A stretch of DNA of 64,000 bases from Paenibacillus woosongensis. GTDB taxonomy: Bacteria; Bacillota; Bacilli; Paenibacillales; Paenibacillaceae. Below are positions 16,397-25,855 of the stretch, piece by piece. The translations under genes and the position numbers were made by a program. Within the stretch, counting starts at the first letter, position 1. Every line of letters begins with the position of its first letter. Below the pieces are notes generated by a model. It did not search any database. It had not been told where the DNA came from and worked only from the letters and a program-made list of their open reading frames with translations. The stretch spans positions 1-64,000 of the forward strand of contig NZ_WNZW01000006.1 of assembly GCF_009725165.1 (NCBI RefSeq). Direction: 5' to 3'.

Positions 16397-17546
16397 CTTG
16401 ACGATTGCCTGGAATGTCATAAGACGAACGATCGGCACCAAAAAAGGGCTGCTTGGCTATATCCTGCTGCCGTGCGTCGTTATCTCTCTCGTCATCGCCC
16501 TGCTGGGGCAGGAAGAAATGACGCTGTCGCAAATCGCGTACGTGGATCAGGATCAGGGGGTGGCCAGCGCGTTCCTGCTGGAGGAGCTGACTGACAAGCC
16601 CGGCTATGCCTTAAAGGAATATGACGATGATGCGGCGGTCAAGGATGCGCTGCTGTCCAAACAAGCCGCGATAGGCTTTACCATCCCGGCCGGGTTCACC
16701 GAAGGAGTCCGCTCCGGACGCGTCCCCAAGCTCCAGGTATATGATTTGGCAACAAGCGAGGCGACCTTTACCCTTAGAATCAACCTGGATGGGCTTGTAC
16801 GGGGGATGGCGGCTTCCGCAGGGATGGCTAGGACTGCTGCCGGCGAGGTCGGACAGGACAGCGCAGCGCTGGCCGATGTGTTCCGGGAGACGGGAAAACA
16901 CCGCGTAACCGCTGTCGATCAGGAACTTCGGCTCTACCCGAAGGAGGGGCTTAGCACAGTCACCGGCTTTACGCTGTTATTCCTGATGAGCTTAATCAGC
17001 AGCTCGGTGACGCAAATTGTGGAGGACCGCAGCAAGCGGACGATGGCCCGCATATATAGCGCACCGGTCAGAGCCTGGGAGATCGCTGCGGGCAATTTCC
17101 TTGGCAGCTTTTTTGTCGGCCTGATCCAGATTGCGGTCGTATTGATGCTCAGCCGCTGGGTGCTGCGATATGATGCCGGCATCCCGCTGCATTTGCACTT
17201 TATCGTACTGGCTGCGTTTATGCTCGTAGCGATGGGCATCGCAAGCGCGGCTGCCGGATTGATTCGCAATCCGCAGAACGCCGGGATGCTGAACAATCTG
17301 ATCATTACCCCGACCTGCATGATCGGGGGCTGCTTCTGGCCGATTTCCTTCATGCCGGAATACATGCAGAAGGCAGCTAATTTCGTGCCGCAGAAGTGGA
17401 CGATCGAGGCCATCGAGCTGCTCTCTTCGGGAAGCAGCCTGAAGGGAGTCGTTACTCCGCTGCTCATCCTGGTGCTCATGGCGTTCGTGCTGCTGATCAT
17501 CGGTTCGGCGATCCTTCGCCCCAGTGAGGGGCAGGCAAGGGCATAA
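16389..17546 (+). CDS. ABC-2 type permease, second subunit
   Basis: 385 residues from ATG 16389, which overlaps the stop of the first permease by 8 bases; the frame's longer version to 16350 lies inside that gene. Layout is the same as its partner: TM1 (LLGYILLPCVVISLVIALLG), extracytoplasmic domain, then TFLL-type TMs (FTLLFLMSLISSSVTQIV) and the coupling motif EDRSKRTMARIYSAPVRAWE. PTCMIGGCFWPISFMPEYMQ is the conserved ABC-2 C-terminal loop. Operon with the ATPase and first permease. Confidence 0.9.
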   Translation: MSSLTIAWNVIRRTIGTKKGLLGYILLPCVVISLVIALLGQEEMTLSQIAYVDQDQGVASAFLLEELTDKPGYALKEYDDDAAVKDALLSKQAAIGFTIPAGFTEGVRSGRVPKLQVYDLATSEATFTLRINLDGLVRGMAASAGMARTAAGEVGQDSAALADVFRETGKHRVTAVDQELRLYPKEGLSTVTGFTLLFLMSLISSSVTQIVEDRSKRTMARIYSAPVRAWEIAAGNFLGSFFVGLIQIAVVLMLSRWVLRYDAGIPLHLHFIVLAAFMLVAMGIASAAAGLIRNPQNAGMLNNLIITPTCMIGGCFWPISFMPEYMQKAANFVPQKWTIEAIELLSSGSSLKGVVTPLLILVLMAFVLLIIGSAILRPSEGQARA

Positions 17547-17562
17547 GGACGAGGGTGTATAT

Positions 17563-17652
17563 TATGGCATCACAAAAACAGGTTATCCCGTTGACGGTCG
17601 GCGTCATCTGGATAACCTGTTTGCCGTTCAAGAACACGGCAGAGAAAATGTA
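17563..17652 (+). CDS. Possible 29-residue peptide over a hairpin
   Basis: ATG 17563 opens 29 codons (MASQKQVIPLTVGVIWITCL and on). It overlaps the inverted repeat at 17576-17622, so its coding status is doubtful. GGAC GAGGGTG upstream is a weak ribosome binding site. Confidence 0.2.
17576..17622 (+). terminator. Hairpin after the ABC-2 operon
   Basis: AAACAGGTTATCC (17576-17588) pairs perfectly with GGATAACCTGTTT (17610-17622). The T run is short, so termination may be weak. Confidence 0.55.
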
Positions 17653-17711
17653 GTGGAAAAAGATTGCATCCCTATATAAAATTTAATATGTTGGATAGAA
17701 GCTCGGGTCGG

Positions 17712-18203
17712 TCAACCCGCATGAAGCTGTCCTGTTATACGGCGGTATTCCTGAAGCATGAACAGGCGCCAGCGGAGAATCATTCCGTAGGCCAGCAGGA
17801 AAAATACGGAGCCCGTCTGAAGCACGGAGATATACTGCTCTACGACTTCATGCAGGACGAGTCTCAGCGCAAGTAAACCGATCAGGATATAGGCAAAGCC
17901 GCGGGTGCGTTTGGCGTATACCTCGCCGTCAATCAGTTCGAATTGTGTGCTGCGGTTCAGCGGGTAAGAGAAGAGTAACCAACCTACGGCAAAGGCGACG
18001 GCGCCCCAAAGAATCGGGATATGAAATTCAGGAACGATGAACATCCCGAAGCCGGTAGTCATGCCTAGCGGCGGAATAATGATCTTCTTGACCGTTACGG
18101 GCCTGCGGCTGGCTTTTAACCGGATAAACAACGCGAGTGCAGCCATAACGATGGCTCCGACGGTTACAAAAACCTGCATATAAGAAGGAATGGTGATATT
18201 CAT
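17712..18203 (-). CDS. CcdC family membrane protein
   Basis: 163 residues from ATG 18203 (AAAGGGAC upstream). Four hydrophobic segments are seen: VFVTVGAIVMAALALFIRLK, the P(L/P)GMTTGFGMFIVP segment, a third around GAVAFAVGWLLFSYPL, and C-terminal YILIGLLALRLVLHEVVEQY. KKIIIPPLGMTTGFGMF and the R.FAYILIGLLALR motif are those of CcdC/YneJ, a family linked by name to cytochrome c biogenesis, although the biochemical role is unclear. Transcribed away from the Rrf2 regulator. Confidence 0.85.
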   Translation of the reverse strand: MNITIPSYMQVFVTVGAIVMAALALFIRLKASRRPVTVKKIIIPPLGMTTGFGMFIVPEFHIPILWGAVAFAVGWLLFSYPLNRSTQFELIDGEVYAKRTRGFAYILIGLLALRLVLHEVVEQYISVLQTGSVFFLLAYGMILRWRLFMLQEYRRITGQLHAG

Positions 18204-18344
18204 AGAATGTCCCTTTCTTGAACATGTGTAGTTGGCGAGACCATTATAACATAAATCACATACGGAAAATAAAAATGAGCCCAAGGCTCGCGAAATCATC
18301 GGCGCGCCCGTGTTTCAAGGATATGACGGAAAGGGGAAAGGAAT

Positions 18345-18779
18345 ATGAACAGCGAGTTTACAGTTGCCCTGCATTGCCTTCTTTTTTTGCATATGAATGC
18401 CGATTACATTGCCAACAGCGAGAAAATTGCGGCGAGCGTGGCCACGCATCCTGCCCGTGTCCGCAAGGTGCTGAGCATGCTAAAGAAGCAAGGGTATGTG
18501 TCGACGAAAGAAGGAGTGGGCGGCGGCTACTTGCTCAGCGCCGATTTGAATGCCATCAGCCTTGGCGACTTGTACCGCCTGTTCGCGAAAGGCACCCTTC
18601 AGCCAGGCTGGTGCTCGGGCAGCCAGGAATCGAGCTGCCAGGTATCCTCGAAGATGCGTGAGGTAATGGATCGGATTTTTGCCGGAGGCGAGGATCAGCT
18701 TGAGCGGTATTTTGACGAAATCAAAGTATCCCGCGTGAGGGGATTGCTTCAGGAGCTGCGGGCTGAGGCAGGTTCGTAA
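18345..18779 (+). CDS. Rrf2 family transcriptional regulator
   Basis: 144 residues with AAAGGAAT before the ATG. The winged helix covers residues 1-80: HCLLFLHMNAD, SEKIAASVATHPARVRKVLS (recognition helix) and GVGGGYLLS, the Rrf2 GGG hinge. The dimer helix is at 105-140. Cys in WCSGSQESSC near 87-96 could be redox- or cluster-sensing, but the three-Cys spacing of IscR/NsrR is not present. It resembles the YwnA branch. It precedes the lactonase gene by 30 bases and may control it. Confidence 0.88.
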   Translation: MNSEFTVALHCLLFLHMNADYIANSEKIAASVATHPARVRKVLSMLKKQGYVSTKEGVGGGYLLSADLNAISLGDLYRLFAKGTLQPGWCSGSQESSCQVSSKMREVMDRIFAGGEDQLERYFDEIKVSRVRGLLQELRAEAGS

Positions 18780-18809
18780 ATCAACCAACCAATTAGGGGG
18801 AGAAAGTCT

Positions 18810-19967
18810 ATGAGTATCTTTAAGCCAGAGGAACAGTATTTCTATGTTGGGGGTTACTCTTCCGGAGAAGAAGCGGGGATTCATCTTTGCAGCTTAAATA
18901 CGGACAGCGGAGAGCTTCGTCTCATTCACGGCATCTCAGACATCGAGAACCCGTCTTTTCTTATCGTAGCGGATAAACAACATGCAGTTCGTCAGGCGGC
19001 TGCAAACGTCATGCAGAAACATGAAAGCGATACCGCGGAAAATTCGGCCAACCCTGTTAGCCCGGCAGCTGGGGATGCGGGAACAATGCGGCTGTATGCC
19101 GCTTTGGAATGCGAGGAGGGCAAGGTCGCTGCCTATGGCATTAATCCGCAGGACGGCAAGCTGAACTTACTTGAAACGGCACGAACGGAGGGGGCAAGCC
19201 CGTGTCATTTGTCGCTGTCCCCTTCCGGGCATCTGCTCGTCGCCAACTATTCCAGCGGCCATGTCAACAGCTTTGAATTGGATGGGGAGGGGAGCCTAGC
19301 CCAAATGTCGGCGGCTGTTCAGCATGTCGGCAGCGGCTTTCGCCAGGATCGCCAGGAGGCAGCTCATGCCCACAGCGTAATCCCATCCAAGGATGGCAAA
19401 TATGCTTTCGTATCCGACCTGGGTCTGGACCAGATCGTCGTTTACAGAGTGGAAGACGGCAAGCTCGTTACGCACCGCGAGTTGACGCTGCCGCCTGGAG
19501 CGGGGCCAAGGCATTTCATTATCCACCCGTCCGACACGTTCGCTTACGGCATCAATGAGCTGAACAACACAGTGACCGTGTTTGCGTACAATCCAACCCA
19601 TGGTATTTTGGAAATTATTCAGCATATAAGCACTTTGCCCGAGGACTTTGCCGAAGAGAGCTATGCGGCGGACATTCATCTGTCGCCGGATGGCAAATAT
19701 GTATACGCATCGAACCGTGGCCATGACAGTATCGTCCGTTTCAGGCTGGATGCTTCGACCGGACAGCTCAGCGCCCCGGAATGGACTAGCGCTGGCGGAA
19801 AATGGCCGCGCAACTTCGCTGTCCTGGACGACTATGTGCTTGTGGCGAACCAGTTTAGCAACAGCATCACCTTGCTGCGCCGCGACCGGGACACTGGCAG
19901 CCTATCGCCTGCCGACAGTGTGCTGGAGGTGAAAGAGCCTTCCTGTATCGCGATTGTTCCGCGGTAG
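18810..19967 (+). CDS. Lactonase family beta-propeller protein (6-phosphogluconolactonase-like)
   Basis: 385 residues with AGGGGG before the ATG. The start FYVGGYSSGEEAGIHLCSLN and repeated blade sequences (PCHLSLSPSGHLLVANYSSG, HSVIPSKDGKYAFVSDLGLD, GPRHFIIHPS, DIHLSPDGKYVYASNRGHDS) mark the seven-bladed Pgl-type family, which hydrolyses 6-phosphogluconolactone in the pentose phosphate pathway. Residues 55-85 are a linker-like insertion (ESDTAENSANPVSPAAG) between blades, unusual in this family. It is probably co-transcribed with the Rrf2 gene. Confidence 0.9.
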   Translation: MSIFKPEEQYFYVGGYSSGEEAGIHLCSLNTDSGELRLIHGISDIENPSFLIVADKQHAVRQAAANVMQKHESDTAENSANPVSPAAGDAGTMRLYAALECEEGKVAAYGINPQDGKLNLLETARTEGASPCHLSLSPSGHLLVANYSSGHVNSFELDGEGSLAQMSAAVQHVGSGFRQDRQEAAHAHSVIPSKDGKYAFVSDLGLDQIVVYRVEDGKLVTHRELTLPPGAGPRHFIIHPSDTFAYGINELNNTVTVFAYNPTHGILEIIQHISTLPEDFAEESYAADIHLSPDGKYVYASNRGHDSIVRFRLDASTGQLSAPEWTSAGGKWPRNFAVLDDYVLVANQFSNSITLLRRDRDTGSLSPADSVLEVKEPSCIAIVPR

Positions 19968-20456
19968 CACACTGATCAGTGGCTTGACTTGGATACAGGT
20001 ATCTGGGAAGTGAGTTTAAGTTGGCAGCAGGCAGCAGTAGCGGACTAATGGGTAGCCGGTATGAAGGTAGTGGAAGCGGGGATGTAAGTGTAAGCTGAAA
20101 GTAAGAGTCAGTAAGCTAATATGCAAGTAACGAATTGCTGTTATACGAGTGGTGAGTTGGCAGGTATGCAGGTAGTGGCTTAGCTGGTGTGCAAGCAGTG
20201 GCTTAGCTAGTACACATGAGCGAGTAACTGGGATATAAGAGTCAGTAAGCTGGTATACAAGTAGTGAAATTGCTGGTATACAAGTGAGTTAGTTGGTGTG
20301 CAGGCAAGGTATATTAGTGAGTTGGCTGGTGCGGGTAAGCGAGTTAGTTCGGCTGTCGGGTTAGAAATATTGGCGAACTGGTTCTTTAAGCAGTTAGAAT
20401 CGCAGTTTGGTGAGATTTCCGCCGATTGCAGATGGAATGGCTGGGCATATGCGAAC
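19968..20456 (+). repeat. Degenerate tandem repeat region
   Basis: No gene is seen. Units resembling GTAGTGGCTTAGCTGGTGTG CAAGCAG and GAGTTAGTTGGTGTGCAGGC recur loosely from about 19990 to 20350, strongly diverged. The sequence after it (to 20456) shows nothing I recognise. Confidence 0.55.
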
Positions 20457-20643
20457 CTAACGGACACAGGAGGCGCTATTTGTGAAATAACGGGAAAATT
20501 AGAGGGCTAACGGACCAGTGTTCCGCTATTGCTCCCAAAAGCATGTTTCTGGCAGTCCATTTGGCCAAATAACGGAACCAGGGTCCGCAAGCACCGGTGA
20601 AAGAGGGCTATTTCAACAAATAGCGGATCTCCTGTCCGTTAGG
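20457..20643. repeat. 187-bp palindromic element, second family
   Basis: The ends are CTAACGGACACAGGAGGCGC TATTTG and CAAATAGCGG...CTGTCCGTTAG, inverted repeats of about 26 bp. Inside lies a second inverted pair: GGGCTAACGGACCAGTGTTC CGCTATTGC, and CCAAATAACGGAACCAGGGTCCGC. So four copies of one motif are arranged forward, forward, inverted, inverted. Size and plan resemble the 190-bp family but the sequence differs. Confidence 0.75.
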
Positions 20644-20762
20644 AAGGAGCCAATTCCGAGGGGGCCGCGGCATCAATACCGCCGAGCACACCCGAGCACA
20701 TCAATCCCTTCAGTTATTAGGCACATTAGACTCATCAGCATATCAAACATCGTGTACATCAA

Positions 20763-20850
20763 ACACCAAGCACCAAGCACCAAGTACACCAAGCACACCA
20801 AGCACACCAAGCACACCAAGCACACCAAGCACACCAAGCACACCAAGCAT
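20763..20850 (+). repeat. 9-bp microsatellite
   Basis: ACACCAAGC is repeated about eight to nine times head to tail, with slightly degenerate ends. It creates spurious repetitive frames on both strands. Confidence 0.95.
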
Positions 20851-20935
20851 TCCAAACACTCCAGCCTTACCGTTTCCATCAACCCACCCGTCTCTAAACC
20901 TCACGAAGCTACGCTCCCCACCCCCGCTGAAAATT

Positions 20936-20968
20936 GAAGGACAAGGCCGACTGGCCTTGTCCTTTTTT
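20936..20968 (+). terminator. Intrinsic terminator
   Basis: AAGGACAAGGCC and GGCCTTGTCC form a perfect stem with a GACT loop, followed by T6. It isolates the sulfate operon from the repeat region. Confidence 0.85.
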
Positions 20969-21062
20969 GCATACCTAACTACCTAATGCCCCTCAAAAAT
21001 GTGCTTTACAAGGGAATATAAGCTTCTCTTATAGTTTTTTAATACATTTCCAATAAAAGTGT

Positions 21063-21120
21063 TTGACAAGAAAACCCAGCGCATATAGAATACAATCATA
21101 GCATACTAAACAGGTAGGAA
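21063..21120 (+). promoter_or_regulatory. Promoter of the sulfate transport operon
   Basis: TTGACA (21063-21068) and TAGAAT (21086-21091) are 17 bases apart. The start region holds ATACTAAACAGGTAGGAATA (21103-21122), which has some likeness to CymR (Rrf2) cysteine-regulon sites; that assignment is tentative. Confidence 0.6.
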
Positions 21121-21145
21121 TAATAAATAAAATAATGTTCTCACC

Positions 21146-21230
21146 GTACGGACGGAGGAACGCTCTACTTGCCTTGGCAGACACGTAGCAGTTCGGTCTG
21201 ACCGTAGGGATAGGGCGTTTCTCTTTCTAT
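21146..21230 (+). ncRNA. Structured 5' leader of the sulfate operon (unassigned)
   Basis: GAGGAACGCTCTA (from about 21165) pairs over 13 positions with TAGGGCGTTTCTC (from about 21210), with two G-U pairs. The enclosed loop carries a CAGAC/GTCTG stem and TTGCC/GGC pairing. It lies in the 5' leader between promoter and sbp start. It matches no riboswitch consensus I can recall (not SAM-I, T-box or THF). Confidence 0.45.
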
Positions 21231-21332
21231 TTTGCTAGGCAATTGACATGAGAATCAGTTGAGGCACATCGAGCATTTCTGCAGAAATAATATGACAGGT
21301 TTCTTAAAGAGAGATGGGGAGAGTGAGTAGTT

Positions 21333-22361
21333 ATGAAAAAGGTGTTGAAGCAAGGGTTGATCGCAGGTCTCGTATTGGCTGTGTCGCTGGTTGCCGCGGC
21401 TTGCGGAAATTCGGGAAGCGGGGCCAAAGAGATCAGTCTGCTGAACGTATCCTACGATCCGACCCGGGAGCTGTATACCGAGTTCAACAAAGCATTTGCT
21501 GCTCATTGGGAGAAGGAGAAGGGCGAGAAGGTATCGATTAAGCAGTCGCATGGCGGATCAGGCAAGCAGGGCCGGGCGGTGATCGATGGTCTCGATGCGG
21601 ATGTCGTTACGCTGGCTCTTGGTTATGACATCGACGCGATCCAGCAGGCCGGATTAATCAATGAAGGCTGGCAGCAGAAATACGAGCATAACAGCTCGCC
21701 ATATACGTCGACGATCGTGTTCCTCGTTCGCAAGGGCAATCCGAAAGGCATCAAGGATTGGGATGATCTGGTCAAGGACGGGATCGAGGTCATTACGCCT
21801 AATCCGCAGACCTCCGGCGGAGCGCGCTGGAATTACCTTGCGGCATGGGGCTATGCCCTGCACCAGAACAACAATGACGAGGCCCAAGCTCAAGAGTTCG
21901 TAAAGAAGCTGTATGAGAATGTACCAGTACTGGACAGCGGTGCCCGCGGAGCAACCACGACATTTGTGGAGCGCGGACTCGGGGATGTGCTGCTGGCTTG
22001 GGAGAATGAGGCTTGGCTGTCCGTAGAGGAGCTTGGCCCGGATAAGTTCGACATCGTCTACCCGTCGGAAAGTATTTTGGCTGAACCGCCAGTAGCGGTA
22101 GTGGATAAAAATGCCGACAAAAAAGGCACCCGCGAAGTGGCCGAGGCATATTTGCAGTACCTGTATTCGGAGGAAGGCCAGACGATTGCAGCGGAGAATT
22201 ATTACCGTCCTACGCTGGATAGTGTAATAAGCAAGTACAAAGATGCTTTCCCGGAAATCAAGCTGTTTACGATAGATGATGAATTTGGCGGATGGGCTGA
22301 GGCACAACAGAAGCATTTTAGCGACGGCGGCATATTCACGCAAATTTATGCGCCGAAATAA
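21333..22361 (+). CDS. sbp: Sulfate ABC transporter substrate-binding lipoprotein
   Basis: 342 residues. Lipoprotein signal peptide with lipobox VAAAC (Cys24). Family signatures are [57 protein letters not shown] and [17 protein letters not shown], all typical of Sbp/CysP sulfate or thiosulfate binding proteins. It is anchored outside the membrane and delivers sulfate to CysT/CysW. First gene of the operon; its leader contains the structured RNA. Confidence 0.95.
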   Translation: MKKVLKQGLIAGLVLAVSLVAAACGNSGSGAKEISLLNVSYDPTRELYTEFNKAFAAHWEKEKGEKVSIKQSHGGSGKQGRAVIDGLDADVVTLALGYDIDAIQQAGLINEGWQQKYEHNSSPYTSTIVFLVRKGNPKGIKDWDDLVKDGIEVITPNPQTSGGARWNYLAAWGYALHQNNNDEAQAQEFVKKLYENVPVLDSGARGATTTFVERGLGDVLLAWENEAWLSVEELGPDKFDIVYPSESILAEPPVAVVDKNADKKGTREVAEAYLQYLYSEEGQTIAAENYYRPTLDSVISKYKDAFPEIKLFTIDDEFGGWAEAQQKHFSDGGIFTQIYAPK

Positions 22362-22434
22362 ACCGACCATACAAACGGAGGGGCATTCCTGCGGTGATCG
22401 AGCGGGATGCAACGGATGGAAAGGATGAACCTGC

Positions 22435-23265
22435 ATGCACAGTAGCACTTCAAAGCGCGGGGTGCTTCCCGGCTTCGGGATCACGATGGGTTACAGCGTA
22501 CTATATATCAGTTTGGTCGTATTGATTCCGTTATCTGCGCTGCTGCTGAACTCTACGGGTCTAACCTGGGAGAAGTTCTGGGAGGTTGCGACAGATTCGC
22601 GCGTACTCGCTTCATATAAAGTCAGCTTCCTCACCGCGGCAGCGGCTGGACTGATTGATACTGCACTCGGTCTGCTGATCGCGTGGGTGCTTGTTCGATA
22701 TGAATTTCCCGGCAAAGGATTGTTCGATGCGATGATTGATCTTCCTTTTGCTCTGCCTACTGCGGTTGCTGGAGTATCGCTGACGGCGATTTATTCGGCG
22801 AACGGCTGGATCGGCTCCTTGTTTGAACCCTTGGGGATCAGAATCGCCTTTACCCCGATCGGCATCACCCTGGCGCTGATGTTCATAGGGATTCCCTTTG
22901 TCGTCAGAACCGTTCAACCGGTGCTTCAGGAGCTGGATGCCGAGGTTGAGGAGGCGGCCTCCACGTTAGGTGCCAGCCGGTTCCGGACGTTCCGCTCCGT
23001 CGTTCTGCCGGAGCTGATTCCGCCGCTGATGACGGGATTTGCCTTAGCCTTCGCCCGGGGGATCGGGGAATATGGCTCAGTCGTCTTCATTTCCGGCAAC
23101 ATGCCGATGAAGACAGAGATCGCCCCGCTGCTCATCATGTCTAAGCTGGAGCAGTTCGATTACGCGGGGGCTACAGCCGTGGCTCTTATGCTCCTGATCA
23201 TTTCTTTTGTACTGCTGCTGCTCATCAACTCTTTGCAGCGGAGAGTGCGCAAGACGGCGAAATAG
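22435..23265 (+). CDS. cysT: Sulfate ABC transporter permease CysT
   Basis: 276 residues, six TMs. [20 protein letters not shown] at the start, [20 protein letters not shown], and the EAA motif [21 protein letters not shown], then [19 protein letters not shown], identify CysT. It forms a heterodimer channel with CysW. It lies 73 bases after sbp. A weak ribosome binding site is seen in GGAAAGGATG upstream. Confidence 0.95.
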   Translation: MHSSTSKRGVLPGFGITMGYSVLYISLVVLIPLSALLLNSTGLTWEKFWEVATDSRVLASYKVSFLTAAAAGLIDTALGLLIAWVLVRYEFPGKGLFDAMIDLPFALPTAVAGVSLTAIYSANGWIGSLFEPLGIRIAFTPIGITLALMFIGIPFVVRTVQPVLQELDAEVEEAASTLGASRFRTFRSVVLPELIPPLMTGFALAFARGIGEYGSVVFISGNMPMKTEIAPLLIMSKLEQFDYAGATAVALMLLIISFVLLLLINSLQRRVRKTAK

Positions 23266-23498
23266 CAGGGGCATAACCGCCCGCTGCCAATGTCTCATCG
23301 CTTTTACTGCCCAAGGCGTAATGCCATGATACGGGTCATATATGGGATGTATGGCGATGTTAGACGGCAAGGAATGTGAAACAGAATATCGATTTGATGA
23401 TCAAGCGATGAAGCAATCCAGTGATGAAGCAATCCAAAGATTCAGCATTCAAGCGATCATCAAGCATCCAGTATTAGTATTCGGGGAGGTATCAGGAA
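23266..23498. other. Spacer between cysT and cysW
   Basis: An unusually long 233-base gap for this operon. It contains a 14-base direct repeat, GATGAAGCAATCCA (23407-23420 and 23422-23435). No terminator or gene seen. Confidence 0.5.
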
Positions 23499-24359
23499 AT
23501 GGCTGGCTCTGTACCGCTATCTGCCAAGAAGCCATCCACGGTCAGGCAGCGCAAAGTGAATGAATCAAGCGCTGTAAAGTGGATTCTGATCGGTGCGGCA
23601 GTTTTGGTGCTGCTGTGGCTTATCGTACTGCCATTGGTTGTCGTTCTTAGCGAAGCCCTTAAGAAGGGCTGGGAAGTATATATTGAGGCCATCCGCGACC
23701 CGGATGCGCTGTCAGCCTTGAAGCTAACGCTTCTCGTCGCCGTTATCACCGTGCCGCTGAATACGATTTTTGGCGTCGCCGCGGCCTGGGCCGTGACGAA
23801 GTTCAAATTCCGCGGGAAGCAGCTGCTCGTCACGCTGATCGATTTGCCTTTTGCTGTATCTCCGGTAATCGGCGGTTTGATCTACGTTCTGGTGTACGGT
23901 GCCAACGGCTGGTTTGGCCCATGGCTCGAGGAGCATAATTTAAAAGTTATTTTCGCTCTGCCGGGAATTATTTTGGCTACCTTATTCGTGACCTTTCCCT
24001 TCGTTGCCCGCGAACTTATCCCGTTAATGGAGGATCAAGGACAGCAGGAGGAGGAGGCGGCGGTTATGCTGGGGGCACGGGGCTTCAAAGTCTTCTGGAA
24101 AGTAACGCTGCCGAACATCAAATGGGGTCTGCTGTACGGCATCATTTTGTGTAATGCAAGAGCGATGGGGGAATTTGGGGCCGTATCCGTCGTCTCCGGG
24201 CATATCCGGGGCGAGACCAACACGCTTCCCCTGCATGTGGAAATTTTGTATAACGAGTATCAGTTCTCGGCGTCGTTCGCCGTAGCTTCGTTGCTGCTGT
24301 TATTGGCGCTCGTGACCCTGATATTCAAAAGCTGGTTCACACGAAAAAGCCAGCATTAA
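23499..24359 (+). CDS. cysW: Sulfate ABC transporter permease CysW
   Basis: 286 residues with six TMs after a 25-residue cytoplasmic N-terminus. [20 protein letters not shown], the EAA motif [20 protein letters not shown] and [20 protein letters not shown] are diagnostic of CysW. GGGAGG precedes the ATG. No cysA-type ATPase gene follows; the nucleotide-binding subunit must be encoded elsewhere or shared. Confidence 0.95.
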   Translation: MAGSVPLSAKKPSTVRQRKVNESSAVKWILIGAAVLVLLWLIVLPLVVVLSEALKKGWEVYIEAIRDPDALSALKLTLLVAVITVPLNTIFGVAAAWAVTKFKFRGKQLLVTLIDLPFAVSPVIGGLIYVLVYGANGWFGPWLEEHNLKVIFALPGIILATLFVTFPFVARELIPLMEDQGQQEEEAAVMLGARGFKVFWKVTLPNIKWGLLYGIILCNARAMGEFGAVSVVSGHIRGETNTLPLHVEILYNEYQFSASFAVASLLLLLALVTLIFKSWFTRKSQH

Positions 24360-24422
24360 TGTTGTTTTTCATTAAACGGAATATTCACAGGCTGAATTGC
24401 CGAGGAGAGGGAGGCAGTAAGT

Positions 24423-24647
24423 ATGGCAAAACCATTGAAGGTTGACGATGTATGGTTGGATCGGATTGCAGGATTGTTAGACGAGATGGAATTCGGGTCG
24501 CTCAACATTGTCGTCCATGAAGGACAGATTGTCCAGGTGGAGCGTACAGAGCGTAAACGGTACGAAATGGGAGCCTCCGGCGCTGCCAAGTCCTCCGGGG
24601 GCCAGCGGAATGCGGCCCGGCCCTTGCGTCAGTCAGGAACTAGATAA
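24423..24647 (+). CDS. YezD-type small protein (DUF2292)
   Basis: 74 residues. MAKPLKVDDVWLDRIAGLLD followed by FGSLNIVVHEGQIVQVERTE is the compact YezD/DUF2292 domain; members commonly lie beside sulfate-assimilation genes. Residues 50-74 are a basic Gly/Ala/Arg-rich tail. It sits 63 bases after cysW with GGAGAGGGAGG upstream, in front of the operon terminator. Function unknown. Confidence 0.85.
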   Translation: MAKPLKVDDVWLDRIAGLLDEMEFGSLNIVVHEGQIVQVERTERKRYEMGASGAAKSSGGQRNAARPLRQSGTR

Positions 24648-24672
24648 ATAAATTATAGCGATATGAAAAAGA

Positions 24673-24740
24673 GACAACCCCGATTCCGGTGGCTTCGAGG
24701 TCGGCAGACCTCGGAGGACAGCAGATATCGGGGTTATTTT
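24673..24740 (+). terminator. Branched terminator of the sulfate operon
   Basis: AACCCCGAT (24676-24684) pairs with ATCGGGGTT (24726-24734), enclosing a second perfect hairpin CGAGGTC/GACCTCG, and is followed by ATTTT. Confidence 0.65.
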
Positions 24741-24764
24741 GCCTGCGTTCGCGAAACGGACGCA

Positions 24765-25721
24765 TCATTCCGGCGAAGAGCTTTTGGACTCCGCTGCGGA
24801 ATCCGTCTCAAGGCCGGGCAAATCCATAATTTGCTCCTGAAGCAAGGCTAATTCGTCTTCTTCGAAATAATGGCCCACGAAGGGGCGCGACTTGCGCGGC
24901 TTGCTGCGGCTGAAACGAAATCCAGACAGGAATAGTAGCAGCTGAAGTGCAAGAACATACGGTGCCCAGGCTAAACCTATGAAATGAAGCAAAGCAGCCA
25001 AACCGATCGCCACGGCTAGCCAGCGCTGCAGCAAAGAACTGGATGTCTCCCTGCGTCCGCCTCGGAGAAATGGATACACCACGATCAGCGAGAACAGGCA
25101 GGAGAGGAAGCGAGACCAGACATACAGCCCAGCCCAGCGTTCGTCCTGCATCTGACTCGCCTGGTCCAGCGAGCCCAGGAACCACAGAATCAAGATAAAG
25201 AGGCTCGCGGTAAAAGCAAACGGCAGCGCATGCTGGATCTGTTGCCAGACCGTCCAGCCCCAGCCCGGCTTCTCGGCGCGGCTCAGCAGCGCGCTGCGCT
25301 CGTCCATCAGGCGTTCGGTCTCGCGCTCAATCGTTCTAAGCAGCAGCGAGAGGCGCGTGCTGTCGCGTTCCTCCATCATATAAGCCGCGATTTGTGCGAG
25401 TAAATCTTCGGTGACATAGGGCGCGGCTTTGCAGGCCAGCAGCTTATCGACCAGCGCGGCATGCTCGGCTGAGGCCAGTCCGCGCTGGCTGCCCGCTTCC
25501 CGGAGGAGCGCTCCCGTGGCTGCGGTGTACAGCTCCAAGCTGCGGTGCAAGCGGTCAAGCCGAACATTGATCCGGTAGGCCGTTCTTCGCTTGGAAGCGG
25601 CATACTGCCACGCAAATATGACGACCGCCGGGGCTATAATTATGGCTGCCGGGGTATACAATTGAAGCCACGCGATCCAATCCCAGAGAACCACCCGTAC
25701 CACCCTTTCGATATTCCTCAT
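24765..25721 (-). CDS. Hypothetical membrane protein
   Basis: 318 residues from ATG 25721 (weak ribosome binding site; the frame is open to 25784). TM1 follows the start (YTPAAIIIAPAVVIFAWQYA). A helical cytoplasmic region of about 120 residues (Arg/Leu/Glu-rich, RINVRLDRLHRSLELY to RLMDERSALL) follows, then four hydrophobic segments (ALPFAFTASLFILILWFLG onward) and a charged C-terminus. No family recognised. It stands alone between the sulfate operon and the YetF-like gene, convergent with the former. Confidence 0.7.
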   Translation of the reverse strand: MRNIERVVRVVLWDWIAWLQLYTPAAIIIAPAVVIFAWQYAASKRRTAYRINVRLDRLHRSLELYTAATGALLREAGSQRGLASAEHAALVDKLLACKAAPYVTEDLLAQIAAYMMEERDSTRLSLLLRTIERETERLMDERSALLSRAEKPGWGWTVWQQIQHALPFAFTASLFILILWFLGSLDQASQMQDERWAGLYVWSRFLSCLFSLIVVYPFLRGGRRETSSSLLQRWLAVAIGLAALLHFIGLAWAPYVLALQLLLFLSGFRFSRSKPRKSRPFVGHYFEEDELALLQEQIMDLPGLETDSAAESKSSSPE

Positions 25722-25855
25722 TCCACTATTGCATACGTCAGGTGCGTTTTTCAAGCGCCAGAATTGGAAAATAACGAAGCGCAATTTTTTTGCAAATCAA
25801 GAACCTCCTAAAGTGGGTATATAGAGAGCACTACCTTTCTTTTGGGGGGATTCAC

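Noticed and set aside
20763..20850. CRISPR array
   Set aside because: The units are contiguous 9-mers without spacers, and no cas gene is near.
20673..20937. Frames with Cys/Leu/Val or Lys/His/Thr repeats
   Set aside because: They are read from the 9-bp microsatellite.
21146..21230. SAM-I (S-box) or T-box leader
   Set aside because: The expected conserved cores (GAGGGA/GCAACC-type or T-box bulge with specifier loop and antiterminator) are not present.
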